A stretch of DNA of 8,573 nucleotides from Dehalococcoides sp. (GCA_030665795.1 DAOUZD010000025.1:1-8573), one strand, 5' to 3'. Counted from the stretch's first letter, positions 1-6,811 are shown. Translations and numbers: made by a program. The notes: generated by a model from the sequence alone, not told the origin.

Positions 1-533
1 TCCTCCAGGGTGAGCACGGTTTCCTTTCTCATGTCGGTAGCTGCATCTCGGGGGGTTAAGTCAAAGTAGCCCCCTTGGTCCAGGGGCTCTGCCCCTTGAG
101 AATCTCGGAAGTAGAAGTACTCCAGCTCCGGTCCTACGTAAAAGGTGTAGCCTAAATCAGCCGCTCGCTTCAAGTTTTGCTTTAAGACATACCGTGGGTC
201 ACCTTCAAAAGGCTTGCCACCGGGCATTAAAATATCACAGTACATTCGGGCTACGGCGCGGTTTTCCCGGGGTCGCCAGGGAAGTATCTGGAAAGTGTCG
301 GGGTCAGCTAGTGCCACCATATCGCTTTCATCAATACGGGCAAACCCTTCAATTGAGGAGCCATCAAATCCCATCCCTTCTTCCAGAGCCCTCTCTAACT
401 CCTCCACAGTGATGGCAAAGCTCTTCAGAAACCCTAGGATATCGGTGAACCACAGCCTGATGAACTTAACATCATGTTCTTTAGCCATCTTGAGGACATT
501 TTCTCGTGACTCAGCTTTTCTTTTAATCACCAT
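1..533 (-). CDS. glnA: Type I glutamine synthetase, N-terminal 177 residues (3' end outside window)
   Basis: Makes glutamine from glutamate, ammonia and ATP in the cytoplasm as a dodecamer. Translating the minus strand from the ATG at 533-531 gives an open frame to the window edge with family hallmarks: FTDILG (29-34), FDGSSIEGF (56-64), DESDM (68-72), FEGDPR (109-114) and GPELEYF (134-140), whose Glu136 and Glu138 correspond to metal-binding glutamates. The short link between the FYF strand (140-142) and GGYFDLTPRD (154-163) lacks the roughly 25-residue insertion of the adenylylated GSI-beta class. Arg66 aligns with Arg62 of the Bacillus enzyme, a feedback-control residue. Both point to the GSI-alpha class, inhibited by glutamine rather than adenylylated. 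An AGGAGG just upstream (543-538) supports the start. The C-terminal two thirds, including the rest of the active site, lie outside the window. The identification is very secure; the regulatory class is inference. Confidence 0.96.
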   Translation of the reverse strand, partial: MVIKRKAESRENVLKMAKEHDVKFIRLWFTDILGFLKSFAITVEELERALEEGMGFDGSSIEGFARIDESDMVALADPDTFQILPWRPRENRAVARMYCDILMPGGKPFEGDPRYVLKQNLKRAADLGYTFYVGPELEYFYFRDSQGAEPLDQGGYFDLTPRDAATDMRKETVLTLE

Positions 534-537
534 TTAT

Positions 538-543
538 CCCTCC
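538..543 (-). promoter_or_regulatory. Ribosome binding site of glnA
   Basis: On the minus strand AGGAGG lies four bases before the ATG at 533. It fixes the glnA start. Confidence 0.75.
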
Positions 544-570
544 TAGTCCTTAGAATACTAACTTGCTGTA

Positions 571-579
571 ATTATATCA
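571..579 (-). promoter_or_regulatory. Extended -10 promoter for glnA
   Basis: Read on the minus strand this is TGATATAAT, a perfect TATAAT preceded by TGn, the extended -10 form that tolerates a poor -35. The best -35 match at 16-17 bp is weak (about 3 of 6). Transcription would start near 564, giving a leader of about 30 bases that contains the glnA ribosome site. It lies in the 109-bp gap between hisF and glnA, so glnA can be transcribed apart from the his genes. I saw no GlnR/TnrA-type operator (TGTNAN7TNACA) here. Confidence 0.55.
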
Positions 580-642
580 CAAATCGGAGCCAGTTCGATT
601 GAAAATTTTGATGGTAGACCAGATATTTACGGTTCCTTCACC

Positions 643-1410
643 CTAGATACGAATTGGTATTCCCTTTTCTGCCAGGTATTCTTTGGTCTCACGGATGGAA
701 TAAGTGCCAAAATGGAAAATGCTGGCAGCCAGAACGGCATCTGCCTTGCCTACCACTATGGCTTGATAAAGGTCTTCTAGTGTACCGGCACCACCGCTGG
801 CGATAACCGGCACGGTCACTGCTTCCGAGGCAGCAAGGGTGAGCTCAATGTCATATCCCGCCCAATGACCATCAGCATCAATGCTGGTCAGCAAAAGTTC
901 CCCAGCCCCTAGGGCGGCTGCCTGTTTTGCCCAGATGAGAGCATCAATTCCGGTGGGCTCCTGACCACTGTGTGTATAGACTTCCCAGCTGGGTTTCTTA
1001 TTGCCCTCTAGCCGCTTGGCATCTATGGCGACGACGATACACTGGCTGCCGATTTTTTTGGCTCCCTCCTGAATCAGCTTGGGAGTGAGCACCGCGGCAG
1101 TGTTTATTGAGATCTTATCGGCGCCTGCCTTCAGCATCCGGCGCATATCGCTGGTGGTGCGCAGTCCGCCACCGACGGTAAGCGGCATGAACACTTCTTT
1201 GGAGATGCGTCCCACAACATCGACCATAGTGTCACGTCCTTCAGGAGTGGCGCTGATATCTAGAAAGACCAGTTCGTCCGCTCCTTGCTGATAATAGAAG
1301 GCAGCAAGCTCCACCGGGTCGCCAGCATCACGCAGCTGGATGAAGCTTGTTCCTTTGACCACCCGTCCATCTTTAACATCAAGGCATGGAATAATTCGTT
1401 TAGTCAACAT
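643..1410 (-). CDS. hisF: Imidazole glycerol phosphate synthase, cyclase subunit HisF
   Basis: Uses ammonia delivered by HisH to convert PRFAR into imidazole glycerol phosphate and AICAR, the fifth step of histidine synthesis and a link to purine synthesis. The 255-residue length is typical of this (beta/alpha)8 barrel. The N terminus [12 protein letters not shown] carries catalytic Asp11, and VVAIDAK carries catalytic Asp130, both at their usual family numbers. TVGGGLR (78-84) and VIASGGAG are the phosphate-binding loops of the two half-barrels, and the internal half-barrel resemblance is visible. The ATG is preceded by GAGGAG (1426-1421) at a 10-base spacing. It lies 95 bp after hisH on the same strand and is probably co-transcribed with it. 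No hisA lies between them. Nothing is missing or truncated. Confidence 0.98.
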   Translation of the reverse strand: MLTKRIIPCLDVKDGRVVKGTSFIQLRDAGDPVELAAFYYQQGADELVFLDISATPEGRDTMVDVVGRISKEVFMPLTVGGGLRTTSDMRRMLKAGADKISINTAAVLTPKLIQEGAKKIGSQCIVVAIDAKRLEGNKKPSWEVYTHSGQEPTGIDALIWAKQAAALGAGELLLTSIDADGHWAGYDIELTLAASEAVTVPVIASGGAGTLEDLYQAIVVGKADAVLAASIFHFGTYSIRETKEYLAEKGIPIRI

Positions 1411-1505
1411 ATGTCATTATCTCCTCGGCACCAACGCCCCCGGCAGAATTACCTATAATCAGGTATTTTACTTTGATTGTGTTTTGTGTCACGCTGCCCT
1501 CATCT

Positions 1506-2132
1506 TTATTTGTGGTTTACCTTCGCTTTCAGAGCCAGCTTTATGAAATTGTCGTACATTCTCAACCCGAGCTCACCGCTCTTTTCCGGATGGAATTGAG
1601 TCGCAACTAGGTTTCCTTGAGCAATGACACTGCATATTGGAATACCATATTCGGTCTCACCAGCGACCAGCGATTTATCCGCTGGCTCTGCGTAATAACT
1701 ATGAACAAAGTAGAAGTTGGCCTCATCAGGGATACCAGCAAATATTGGGTGAGCTAGTCGCTGCTTTACTTGGTTCCACCCCATGTGGGGAACCTTTAGC
1801 TCCGAAGGTAGTCTCCTTACTCGCCCGGGAATTATTCCCAAACACTCATGCCCGCCGCCTTCTTCAGTGTCACTAAACAAAACCTGTAGCCCGATACAGA
1901 CACCAAAGAAGGGGCGGTTATCAGTAATGAGTTGACCAATAGGGCCAACCAATCCCAGCCTATTGAGGCTTTCCATAGTATCGGCGGCGGCACCGACACC
2001 AGGCAGGATAACCGCTTGGGCATTCATCACCTCATTCTGGCGGTTGGTTATCCTTGGCTGGTAACCCAGCTTGGTGATGGCATTAGCCACGCTGCGTAAA
2101 TTGCCGACACCATAATCGACTATGGCAATCAC
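1506..2132 (-). CDS. hisH: Imidazole glycerol phosphate synthase, glutaminase subunit HisH
   Basis: Class I glutamine amidotransferase that hydrolyses glutamine and channels ammonia into HisF. All key parts are visible in 208 residues: IVDYGVGNLRSV at the N terminus, the LPGVGAA oxyanion region (43-49), the nucleophile Cys79 in FFGVCIGLQ, PHMGWNQV (115-122), and the His181/Glu183 pair in FHPEKSG. The start is a GTG (2132-2130). An in-frame TAG lies shortly upstream with no better start between, and AGGTGA sits seven bases before the GTG (2145-2140). The gene is the first of the hisH-hisF pair and is transcribed away from lgt out of a shared 288-bp intergenic region. The rest of the his pathway is not in the window. 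Confidence 0.97.
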   Translation of the reverse strand: MIAIVDYGVGNLRSVANAITKLGYQPRITNRQNEVMNAQAVILPGVGAAADTMESLNRLGLVGPIGQLITDNRPFFGVCIGLQVLFSDTEEGGGHECLGIIPGRVRRLPSELKVPHMGWNQVKQRLAHPIFAGIPDEANFYFVHSYYAEPADKSLVAGETEYGIPICSVIAQGNLVATQFHPEKSGELGLRMYDNFIKLALKAKVNHK

Positions 2133-2223
2133 TTTGCTTTCACCTATCTAGAACTTTATCTCTAGCCTAAACATATACTAGCGCTTCATTAGGGCAATTA
2201 GCAACAAATGCTGGTATATCTTT

Positions 2224-2288
2224 TAGTTTCTATCAAGCCTGTTTAGCACAATCTTAGCACAAAAGTAGAAAGATTCGACTAGAAACTA
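2224..2288. repeat. 9-bp inverted repeat with 47-bp spacer
   Basis: TAGTTTCTA at 2224-2232 is the exact reverse complement of TAGAAACTA at 2280-2288. The pair brackets the direct repeats at 2243-2262. It could be a paired operator bound by a looping or multimeric regulator. In an AT-rich region of this size a 9-bp match can also arise by chance, so the function is inference. Confidence 0.4.
2243..2262. repeat. Two direct copies of TTAGCACAA, 11-bp period
   Basis: Exact copies start at 2243 and 2254, one helical turn apart, so a protein binding both would sit on one face of the DNA. They lie inside the inverted repeat at 2224-2288 and 65 bp or more upstream of the lgt -35 box. An operator role for hisH or lgt is possible but unproven. 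Confidence 0.4.
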
Positions 2289-2326
2289 CAATGATTAGCG
2301 GAAAAATAATGCCGAAATTTGCCGCA

Positions 2327-2356
2327 TTGACAACAATAAACGTTTTCCAAGACAAT
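2327..2356 (+). promoter_or_regulatory. Sigma-70-type promoter for lgt
   Basis: Perfect TTGACA at 2327-2332, then an 18-bp spacer, then GACAAT at 2351-2356 (4 of 6 matches to TATAAT). Transcription would begin near 2363 and give a leader of about 58 bases before the lgt GTG. Confidence 0.5.
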
Positions 2357-2420
2357 GCCAGAGTAGGTGTTATTTTTAATTTTATTATGGTAAGCCATTT
2401 TCGACTAATGGGGTGAGATA

Positions 2421-3188
2421 GTGGAAATAGCTTTTCATCTAGGTCCGTTCGCTATCCGTTGGTACGGTATTCTGATTACGATAGCGGCAATCGCGACATT
2501 AATAGTTGCCATTATTGAGGCGAAAAGACGGGGAGAAGCTTGGGAGCATGTGCTTAACACCGCTCTTTTGGTCATTCCTCTGGGTATTATTGGCGCCCGT
2601 CTCTATCACGTTATTGACCAGTGGGACTTTTACCGCCAAAACCCAGCTTTGATTTTTGGGGGTGCTGGACTGGGGATCTTCGGAGCTATAATCGGGGGTG
2701 CTATCGGACTTCTAATTTATACCAAGTGGAAGAGACTGAGCACCCTGCGCTGGATGGATATTGTTGCCCCCGGCCTTATCCTGGCGCAGGCAATAGGTAG
2801 GTGGGGTAACTTCTTTAACCAGGAACTTTATGGCTATCCAACTGACCTGCCCTGGGCAATATATATTGACCCCACCCACCGCCTCCCTGGGTATGAAGCT
2901 TTTGGCTATTTTCACCCCCTTTTTCTCTATGAGTCGCTGTGGAATTTCCTCGGCTTCTTGCTGCTGATGCTACTGGGGCGAAAACTTAAACATCGTCTCC
3001 TTGATGGTGACATCTTTTTCTTATATGTTATTTATTATGGTTTGGGACGCTCTTATCTCGAAGGACTCAAGATTGATGTCTGGACTATTGCCGGTGTGCC
3101 TATGGCTCAGTGGCTATCTGGTGTTGCCGTTGTTGCTTCAATTGCAGTTATAGCTTATCGGAGATATCGACTTTGGCGTGCCGCTTGA
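2421..3188 (+). CDS. lgt: Prolipoprotein diacylglyceryl transferase
   Basis: Integral membrane enzyme that moves diacylglycerol from phosphatidylglycerol onto the lipobox cysteine of prolipoproteins, the first lipoprotein maturation step. The 255 residues contain several hydrophobic segments (roughly 14-34, 45-60, 78-100, 112-125, 170-187, 196-210, 227-247). The signature GRWGNFFNQELYG (126-138) supplies Arg127, Asn130 and Asn133, and HPLFLYES (165-172) and YYGLGRSYLEGLK (205-217, with Arg210) complete the family pattern. The HGG motif of the E. coli enzyme (His103) is absent: the matching stretch reads GLGIFGAIIGG (83-93), close to the GLGIWGA form I recall from actinobacterial Lgt. The start is GTG, with GGGGTGA (2410-2416) four bases ahead; the ATG at 2408 meets a stop after one codon. 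The next gene, a likely lipoprotein, is a plausible substrate. Confidence 0.96.
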   Translation: MEIAFHLGPFAIRWYGILITIAAIATLIVAIIEAKRRGEAWEHVLNTALLVIPLGIIGARLYHVIDQWDFYRQNPALIFGGAGLGIFGAIIGGAIGLLIYTKWKRLSTLRWMDIVAPGLILAQAIGRWGNFFNQELYGYPTDLPWAIYIDPTHRLPGYEAFGYFHPLFLYESLWNFLGFLLLMLLGRKLKHRLLDGDIFFLYVIYYGLGRSYLEGLKIDVWTIAGVPMAQWLSGVAVVASIAVIAYRRYRLWRAA

Positions 3189-3246
3189 TTCGAAGTCCAC
3201 TAACTTTAAAAATATAGAGAGTAATTGAATTTTAAGAGAGGAAGTG

Positions 3247-4173
3247 ATGAGAGAGTTCTCACTTAATAAGTTATTTTCAATTTTATTAGCCTCGTTGCTG
3301 GTTGTGTTATTGGCCATCTCTACTCTGTCCTGTAAACAGAAGGAAGAGGCAAGCGAAAAGATAGGGGTGGTAGTTACCGTACTGCCTCAAGCTGAATATG
3401 TGGAGAGTGTGGGTAGGGAAAGAGTAGATGTCATCGTAATGGTACCACCGGGAGCAAACGTTCATATCTATGAACCCACTCCTTCTCAGATGACAGCCCT
3501 TGCCAAGGCGGAAATGTATGCCAAGGTAGGCTCAGGTGTAGAGTTCGAACTAGTCTGGATTGAGAAACTAATAGCGGCTAATAAGTATATGCTGGTGGTT
3601 GATTGCTCGAAAGGAATAGAGCTTCAAGAAATGATTGTGGAGCCCGAACACGAGGAGGGACATGAAAAGGGGGAGCCTGAGCACAGTAGTATGGATACCC
3701 ACGTATGGATGTCGCCGTTAAATGCTCAAATAATGGTGCGTAACATTAGCGACGGGCTAATTCAAGTTGACCCAGACAACAAGACCTATTACGAGCAGAA
3801 CCGGGATGCTTATCTCCAGGAGTTAGCTGAGCTTGACCAGAATATCAGGGACGGCTTATCGGGAGTGACCAACCGTAGATTCATGGTCTATCATCCGGCA
3901 TTTGGTTATTTTGCTAAAGAATATAGTCTCACCATGTTACCCATTGAGGAGGAAGGAAAAGAGCCAACGGCGGCAGGCATGGCTCATTTAATCAAGCAGG
4001 CGAAAGAGCATAATATAAAGGTTATCTTTGCAGAGCCTCAGTTTAATCCGCAGAGCGCCGAGGTCATCGCCGAGGCAATAGGCGGCAGGGTTGTGTTTGT
4101 CGACCCTCTGGCTAGGAATTATATCATGAATATGCGCCTGCTCTTAGATGAGCTGGTTCAAGCGATGGAGTAG
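3247..4173 (+). CDS. ZnuA/TroA-type metal-binding lipoprotein (ABC transporter solute-binding protein)
   Basis: Cluster A-I solute-binding protein for a divalent metal, probably Zn2+ or Mn2+, held on the outer face of the membrane. From the GTG at 3244 it reads 309 residues; the adjacent ATG at 3247 is better spaced from GAGAGGA (3236-3242), so 308 residues are preferred. The numbers here count from the GTG. A hydrophobic signal (about 10-28) ends in STLSC, a degenerate lipobox with Cys30. The expected metal ligands are His74 in VHIYEPTPSQ, His153 in DTHVW, His217 in VYHPAFGYF and Asp287 in VFVDPLA. A His/Glu-rich loop (133-149: repeated H and E) precedes His153, as in ZnuA proteins where it gathers metal. 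It lies 58 bp after lgt on the same strand and is probably co-transcribed. No permease or ATPase gene is beside it, which is unusual. The exact metal cannot be told from sequence. Confidence 0.9.
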   Translation: MREFSLNKLFSILLASLLVVLLAISTLSCKQKEEASEKIGVVVTVLPQAEYVESVGRERVDVIVMVPPGANVHIYEPTPSQMTALAKAEMYAKVGSGVEFELVWIEKLIAANKYMLVVDCSKGIELQEMIVEPEHEEGHEKGEPEHSSMDTHVWMSPLNAQIMVRNISDGLIQVDPDNKTYYEQNRDAYLQELAELDQNIRDGLSGVTNRRFMVYHPAFGYFAKEYSLTMLPIEEEGKEPTAAGMAHLIKQAKEHNIKVIFAEPQFNPQSAEVIAEAIGGRVVFVDPLARNYIMNMRLLLDELVQAME

Positions 4174-4209
4174 CTAAGCTTACAGCAAGAAACTCTTCCC
4201 TTTCTCTCC

Positions 4210-4235
4210 TTTTACCGGGGTGCAAAAAGGTAAAA
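4210..4235. terminator. Possible stem-loop between convergent genes
   Basis: TTTTACC (4210-4216) can pair with GGTAAAA (4229-4235) across a 12-base loop. An alternative CCTTTT/AAAAGG pairing overlaps it. It lies in the 95-bp gap where the metal-binding lipoprotein gene and the enolase-superfamily gene converge, the expected place for a two-way terminator. Neither strand has a proper U-tract after the stem and the stem is AT-rich, so this is weak. Confidence 0.25.
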
Positions 4236-4268
4236 ATTCCTATGGCCAGATTGTTTAGCGATAGGTAG

Positions 4269-5420
4269 TTACTTTGGCCACGGGTGTTTGGCAATCTCCT
4301 TTTCGTTAAGCTCTGCCCCAATTCCAGGTTTTTGAGGCAGACTGAGGTAGCCATCCTTGATTTCTGGGAGTTCGGTAATAATATCATCGCGCCATGGTAC
4401 GCTGTCGACATCAGTCTCCATTATCTTGACGTTGGGCACCGAGGCGCAGAGGTGAGCACTCATAAATGTCGAGAGGTGACTGTAGTAGTTATGAGGTGCT
4501 ACCATGATTTCGTACATATCGGCTAGGGCAGCGATACGGCGCGATTCGCTGTAGCCATTCCAGGGGAGGTCCACCATACACACATCCATCGCATGCCGTT
4601 CGAGGTAAGGCAAGTAACCTTTCATGGTATACAGATTCTCTGCCGAGCAAATCGGGACTTTGGTTGACTGCTTAATCTGCAAGAGTGCGTCTGGGTCATA
4701 AATGTCTATTTCCAACCACATCAGGTTATACGGCTCTACTATTTTGGCGACTTGAATGAAGCCCTCCGTCTTGAAGTTAAAGTTTAGGTCCAGGCAGATG
4801 TCGACCTCATCGCCAACTGCCTGGCGGAAGGTGCTGATCAGTCTATCAATCGCCTTCAAGGTGCTGTGGTCAAGGTTTTGGTCGAAGACCCGGAACATTC
4901 GGGGTCGCTCCCCCGGTATTATTATATTTGTCTTCAGGGCGGTGTAACCGCGTTCTACCACCTCTTTACCCAGCTTGGTGATGTCTTCCAAGGTTCGCAG
5001 GGGTGGTTTTGTGGTAAATAGTTCTGGATTGCGCGCCCGGTAGGTGCCGCAGTGAGACCAGTAAACTCTTATCTTGTCCCAAAGGGGGCCACCGAAAAGT
5101 TCGCAAAGTGGTATGTTAAGAGCCTTGGCCTTGATGTCCCAGAGCGCCACTTCTATGCCAGCGATGGCTTTTTGAGCAACACCTCCAGGGTTCTGCTGGA
5201 AATGCTGACACATATCCCAGTATATTTTTTCTACCATCAAGGGGTTCTGCCCGATGAGCCGAGGTTCCAAATCGCGGACACAACCGCCGATACCGAATGA
5301 AGAGCGGTTGTCGGTACATTCCCCATAGCCCACCAGGCCATCGTCCGTCTCCACTTTGACAAAAGTAAACGCACGCCAGCCGCCATCACAGAAAATTGGT
5401 GCTACTTTGATAATCTTCAT
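4269..5420 (-). CDS. Enolase-superfamily protein, MR/MLE type (dehydratase-like), substrate unknown
   Basis: 383 residues with the two-part fold: an N-terminal capping domain (about 1-125, with FVKVETDDGLVGYGE and KAIAGIEVALWDIKAKALN) and a C-terminal barrel. These enzymes use Mg2+ to stabilise an enolate after removing a proton next to a carboxylate, usually from sugar acids. Predicted Mg2+ ligands are Asp211 (CLDLN), Glu237 (WLE) and Glu261 (SAEN). Lys163 lies in ALKTN, His310 in APHN and Glu335 in IMETD. The KxN pattern resembles galactonate dehydratase (KLN) rather than the KxK of mandelate racemase. The usual EEP and AGE around the second and third ligands read EID and SAEN, so it is a divergent branch. 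AAGGAG sits seven bases before the ATG. It follows a second MR/MLE gene by 87 bp on the same strand, which suggests a shared catabolic route. Family sure, reaction not. Confidence 0.88.
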   Translation of the reverse strand: MKIIKVAPIFCDGGWRAFTFVKVETDDGLVGYGECTDNRSSFGIGGCVRDLEPRLIGQNPLMVEKIYWDMCQHFQQNPGGVAQKAIAGIEVALWDIKAKALNIPLCELFGGPLWDKIRVYWSHCGTYRARNPELFTTKPPLRTLEDITKLGKEVVERGYTALKTNIIIPGERPRMFRVFDQNLDHSTLKAIDRLISTFRQAVGDEVDICLDLNFNFKTEGFIQVAKIVEPYNLMWLEIDIYDPDALLQIKQSTKVPICSAENLYTMKGYLPYLERHAMDVCMVDLPWNGYSESRRIAALADMYEIMVAPHNYYSHLSTFMSAHLCASVPNVKIMETDVDSVPWRDDIITELPEIKDGYLSLPQKPGIGAELNEKEIAKHPWPK

Positions 5421-5507
5421 TATGAATCTCCTTACGCTCGGTTATTTTAACGTGTCCTAATAACACTGGCTAATGTGAAAGATAGTGACTTAGTTATAAA
5501 TTTTAGA

Positions 5508-6629
5508 TTACCTGACTTGATAGCGTTCTATAACTTCTTCGTTCAGGGCAACGCCAAGACCTGGCCCTTCCGGCACTTCAACATAGCCGTCGACAACCGG
5601 CAATTTTTGTTTGGTCAGGTCTTGCCTTATCGGTGTTTCTTCCACACAATATTCCAGGATAAAAGCACTCTGGCGTGATGCCAGCCAATGTAAACAGGCG
5701 GCCAAGCCAATGGGATTGGTGTAGAAGTGATTAACCACTCTGATGCCGTGGTCTTCCGCCATATCGGCAATTCGGCTAGCTTCGGTAATACCGTTGTTTT
5801 CAACATCTATCTGGACAATATTGATTCCGCTCTGTTCGATAAAATGTTGATGAGCAAACCTTCCCATTTCTCCTTCACCCGCAGCGATGGGTATCGGGGA
5901 AACACTGGTCAGTTTCCGGTAACCCTCAAGGTTTTCACGGTTCAGAGGCTCCTCAAGAAAGAGTACATTATACTCCTGGAATTGCTGTGCCCGCTTTATA
6001 GCGGTGTTGGTATCCCAGCAACACCCGGCGTCAACGATGAGGTCATTGTCATCCCCAACACCACGTCGGCCTCCTTCCACCAGTTCTAGGTCTAGCTTCT
6101 CACTTTGTCCCATTGGGGTCCAGCCAAATTTCACTGCGGTGAACCCTTCATCTACCCATCTCTTACCAGTTTCACGGGTTTCGTTGCCATCTTTACCAAA
6201 CAGGATACTGGCATAAGCTCGGAACTTCTTGTGGAAAGCACCACCTAGAAGTTGGTGAACGGGTTTGTTGTAATACTTGCCGGCAATATCCCACAGAGCG
6301 ATGTCAATAGCGGCAATGGCGTGACAGATTATACCACGCCGCCCCAACCGGAGATTCCTTGCTTGGAGCATATGATTGATGGGTCTTATGTCTAGAGGAT
6401 TTAACCCTATCAACAACCTGCCTAATCCCGAAGCACTCGCCCCGCTGAGTGGTGCCTCAATCAGCGCTTTTACCACGTGAGGCGACGAATAGGCATCACC
6501 GATACCGACGATTCCTTCATCAGTATGGATTTTGATGATAATAGCATCCTGACAAGATGAGAACTTTGCCTCGTGGATTTCTTTATCGGGTAAGCGAAGT
6601 TCAATTGCTTCTATTTTGGTAATTTTCAT
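5508..6629 (-). CDS. Enolase-superfamily protein, mandelate racemase subgroup type, substrate unknown
   Basis: 373 residues from the ATG at 6629-6627, chosen because GGGAGG lies eight to nine bases before it and MKITKIEAIELRLP is the usual family N terminus. An upstream in-frame ATG (6725) would add 32 residues with no family resemblance. The capping domain includes VGIGDAYSS and AIAAIDIALWDIAGKYYNKP. The barrel has Lys167 (AVKFGW), Mg2+ ligands Asp200 (IVDAG), Glu226 (FLEEP) and Glu252 (AAGEGE), the Asp275/His301 dyad (QIDVENNG and NHFYTN) and Glu326 (ILEY). This is a full catalytic set for an acid-sugar dehydratase or racemase/epimerase. It differs clearly from the neighbouring MR/MLE gene (KFG against KTN, AGEGE against SAEN), so it is not a recent duplicate. 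Substrate cannot be assigned; role in sugar-acid breakdown is inference from the family. Confidence 0.9.
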   Translation of the reverse strand: MKITKIEAIELRLPDKEIHEAKFSSCQDAIIIKIHTDEGIVGIGDAYSSPHVVKALIEAPLSGASASGLGRLLIGLNPLDIRPINHMLQARNLRLGRRGIICHAIAAIDIALWDIAGKYYNKPVHQLLGGAFHKKFRAYASILFGKDGNETRETGKRWVDEGFTAVKFGWTPMGQSEKLDLELVEGGRRGVGDDNDLIVDAGCCWDTNTAIKRAQQFQEYNVLFLEEPLNRENLEGYRKLTSVSPIPIAAGEGEMGRFAHQHFIEQSGINIVQIDVENNGITEASRIADMAEDHGIRVVNHFYTNPIGLAACLHWLASRQSAFILEYCVEETPIRQDLTKQKLPVVDGYVEVPEGPGLGVALNEEVIERYQVR

Positions 6630-6691
6630 TGAAAGTTCCTCCCTTCCGACAAATTTTATTACAAATACCCGGCCTAAATCTACTCTATGCC

Positions 6692-6701
6692 AAGGAGGTG
6701 A
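6692..6701 (+). promoter_or_regulatory. Perfect Shine-Dalgarno sequence without an evident gene
   Basis: AAGGAGGTGA is a full-length complement to the 3' end of 16S rRNA. Downstream the first bases are AGTCAATAAATAATC, with no ATG, and the embedded GTG gives a 12-residue frame. It may serve a leader peptide, mark the remnant of a lost gene start, or be chance. Confidence 0.35.
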
Positions 6702-6740
6702 AGTCAATAAATAATCTCTATACATACTGCTATTAGCCGT

Positions 6741-6766
6741 GATAAGATTTACCTAAGCTGCTTATC
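6741..6766. repeat. Short palindrome upstream of small gene
   Basis: GATAAG at 6741-6746 pairs with CTTATC at 6761-6766. An inner TAAGC/GCTTA (6754-6764, one-base centre) overlaps the right arm. It lies next to a possible -10 element, so it could be an operator. Short and AT-rich, hence uncertain. Confidence 0.3.
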
Positions 6767-6811
6767 TTGTCTCAATGAGGCATGGTAAGACAATCTAGCG
6801 GAGGCATCATT

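Larger units (their letters stand above)
2133..2420. other. Divergent hisH/lgt intergenic region
   Basis: AT-rich, 288 bp, with no convincing open frame, tRNA or T-box/riboswitch consensus. On the plus strand it holds a good lgt promoter (2327-2356). It also holds a 9-bp inverted repeat enclosing a pair of direct repeats (separate entries). An 8-bp direct repeat TTCGACTA lies at 2274-2281 and 2400-2407. For hisH only a weak minus-strand promoter could be suggested, TTGCTA then TAGTAT about 18 bp apart, ending around 2188-2183. Confidence 0.6.
6630..6811. other. Divergent intergenic region with unused Shine-Dalgarno
   Basis: The 182 bp between the minus-strand MR/MLE gene and the plus-strand small gene. 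On the plus strand it holds a perfect AAGGAGGTGA (6692-6701) not followed by any ATG at usable distance. A GTG inside it (6698) opens only a 12-codon frame ending in TAG. A possible extended -10 (TGATAAGAT, 6740-6748) for the small gene overlaps a short palindrome (6741-6766). Confidence 0.5.

Noticed and set aside
214..546. 110-residue plus-strand open frame
   Set aside because: It lies antisense to glnA, whose conserved motifs are unmistakable on the minus strand.
1411..1505. Small hairpin TACCT/AGGTA in the hisH-hisF gap as a terminator or attenuator
   Set aside because: Only five base pairs and no U-tract; the two genes encode one enzyme and are likely to be co-transcribed.
2133..2420. 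T-box or his leader upstream of hisH
   Set aside because: No T-box core sequence, no run of His codons in a leader frame and no clear antiterminator/terminator pair were seen.
6630..6725. 32-residue N-terminal extension of the second MR/MLE protein
   Set aside because: The extension has no family resemblance, and a good GGGAGG lies just before the internal ATG at 6629, where the usual MKITKIEAI start begins.
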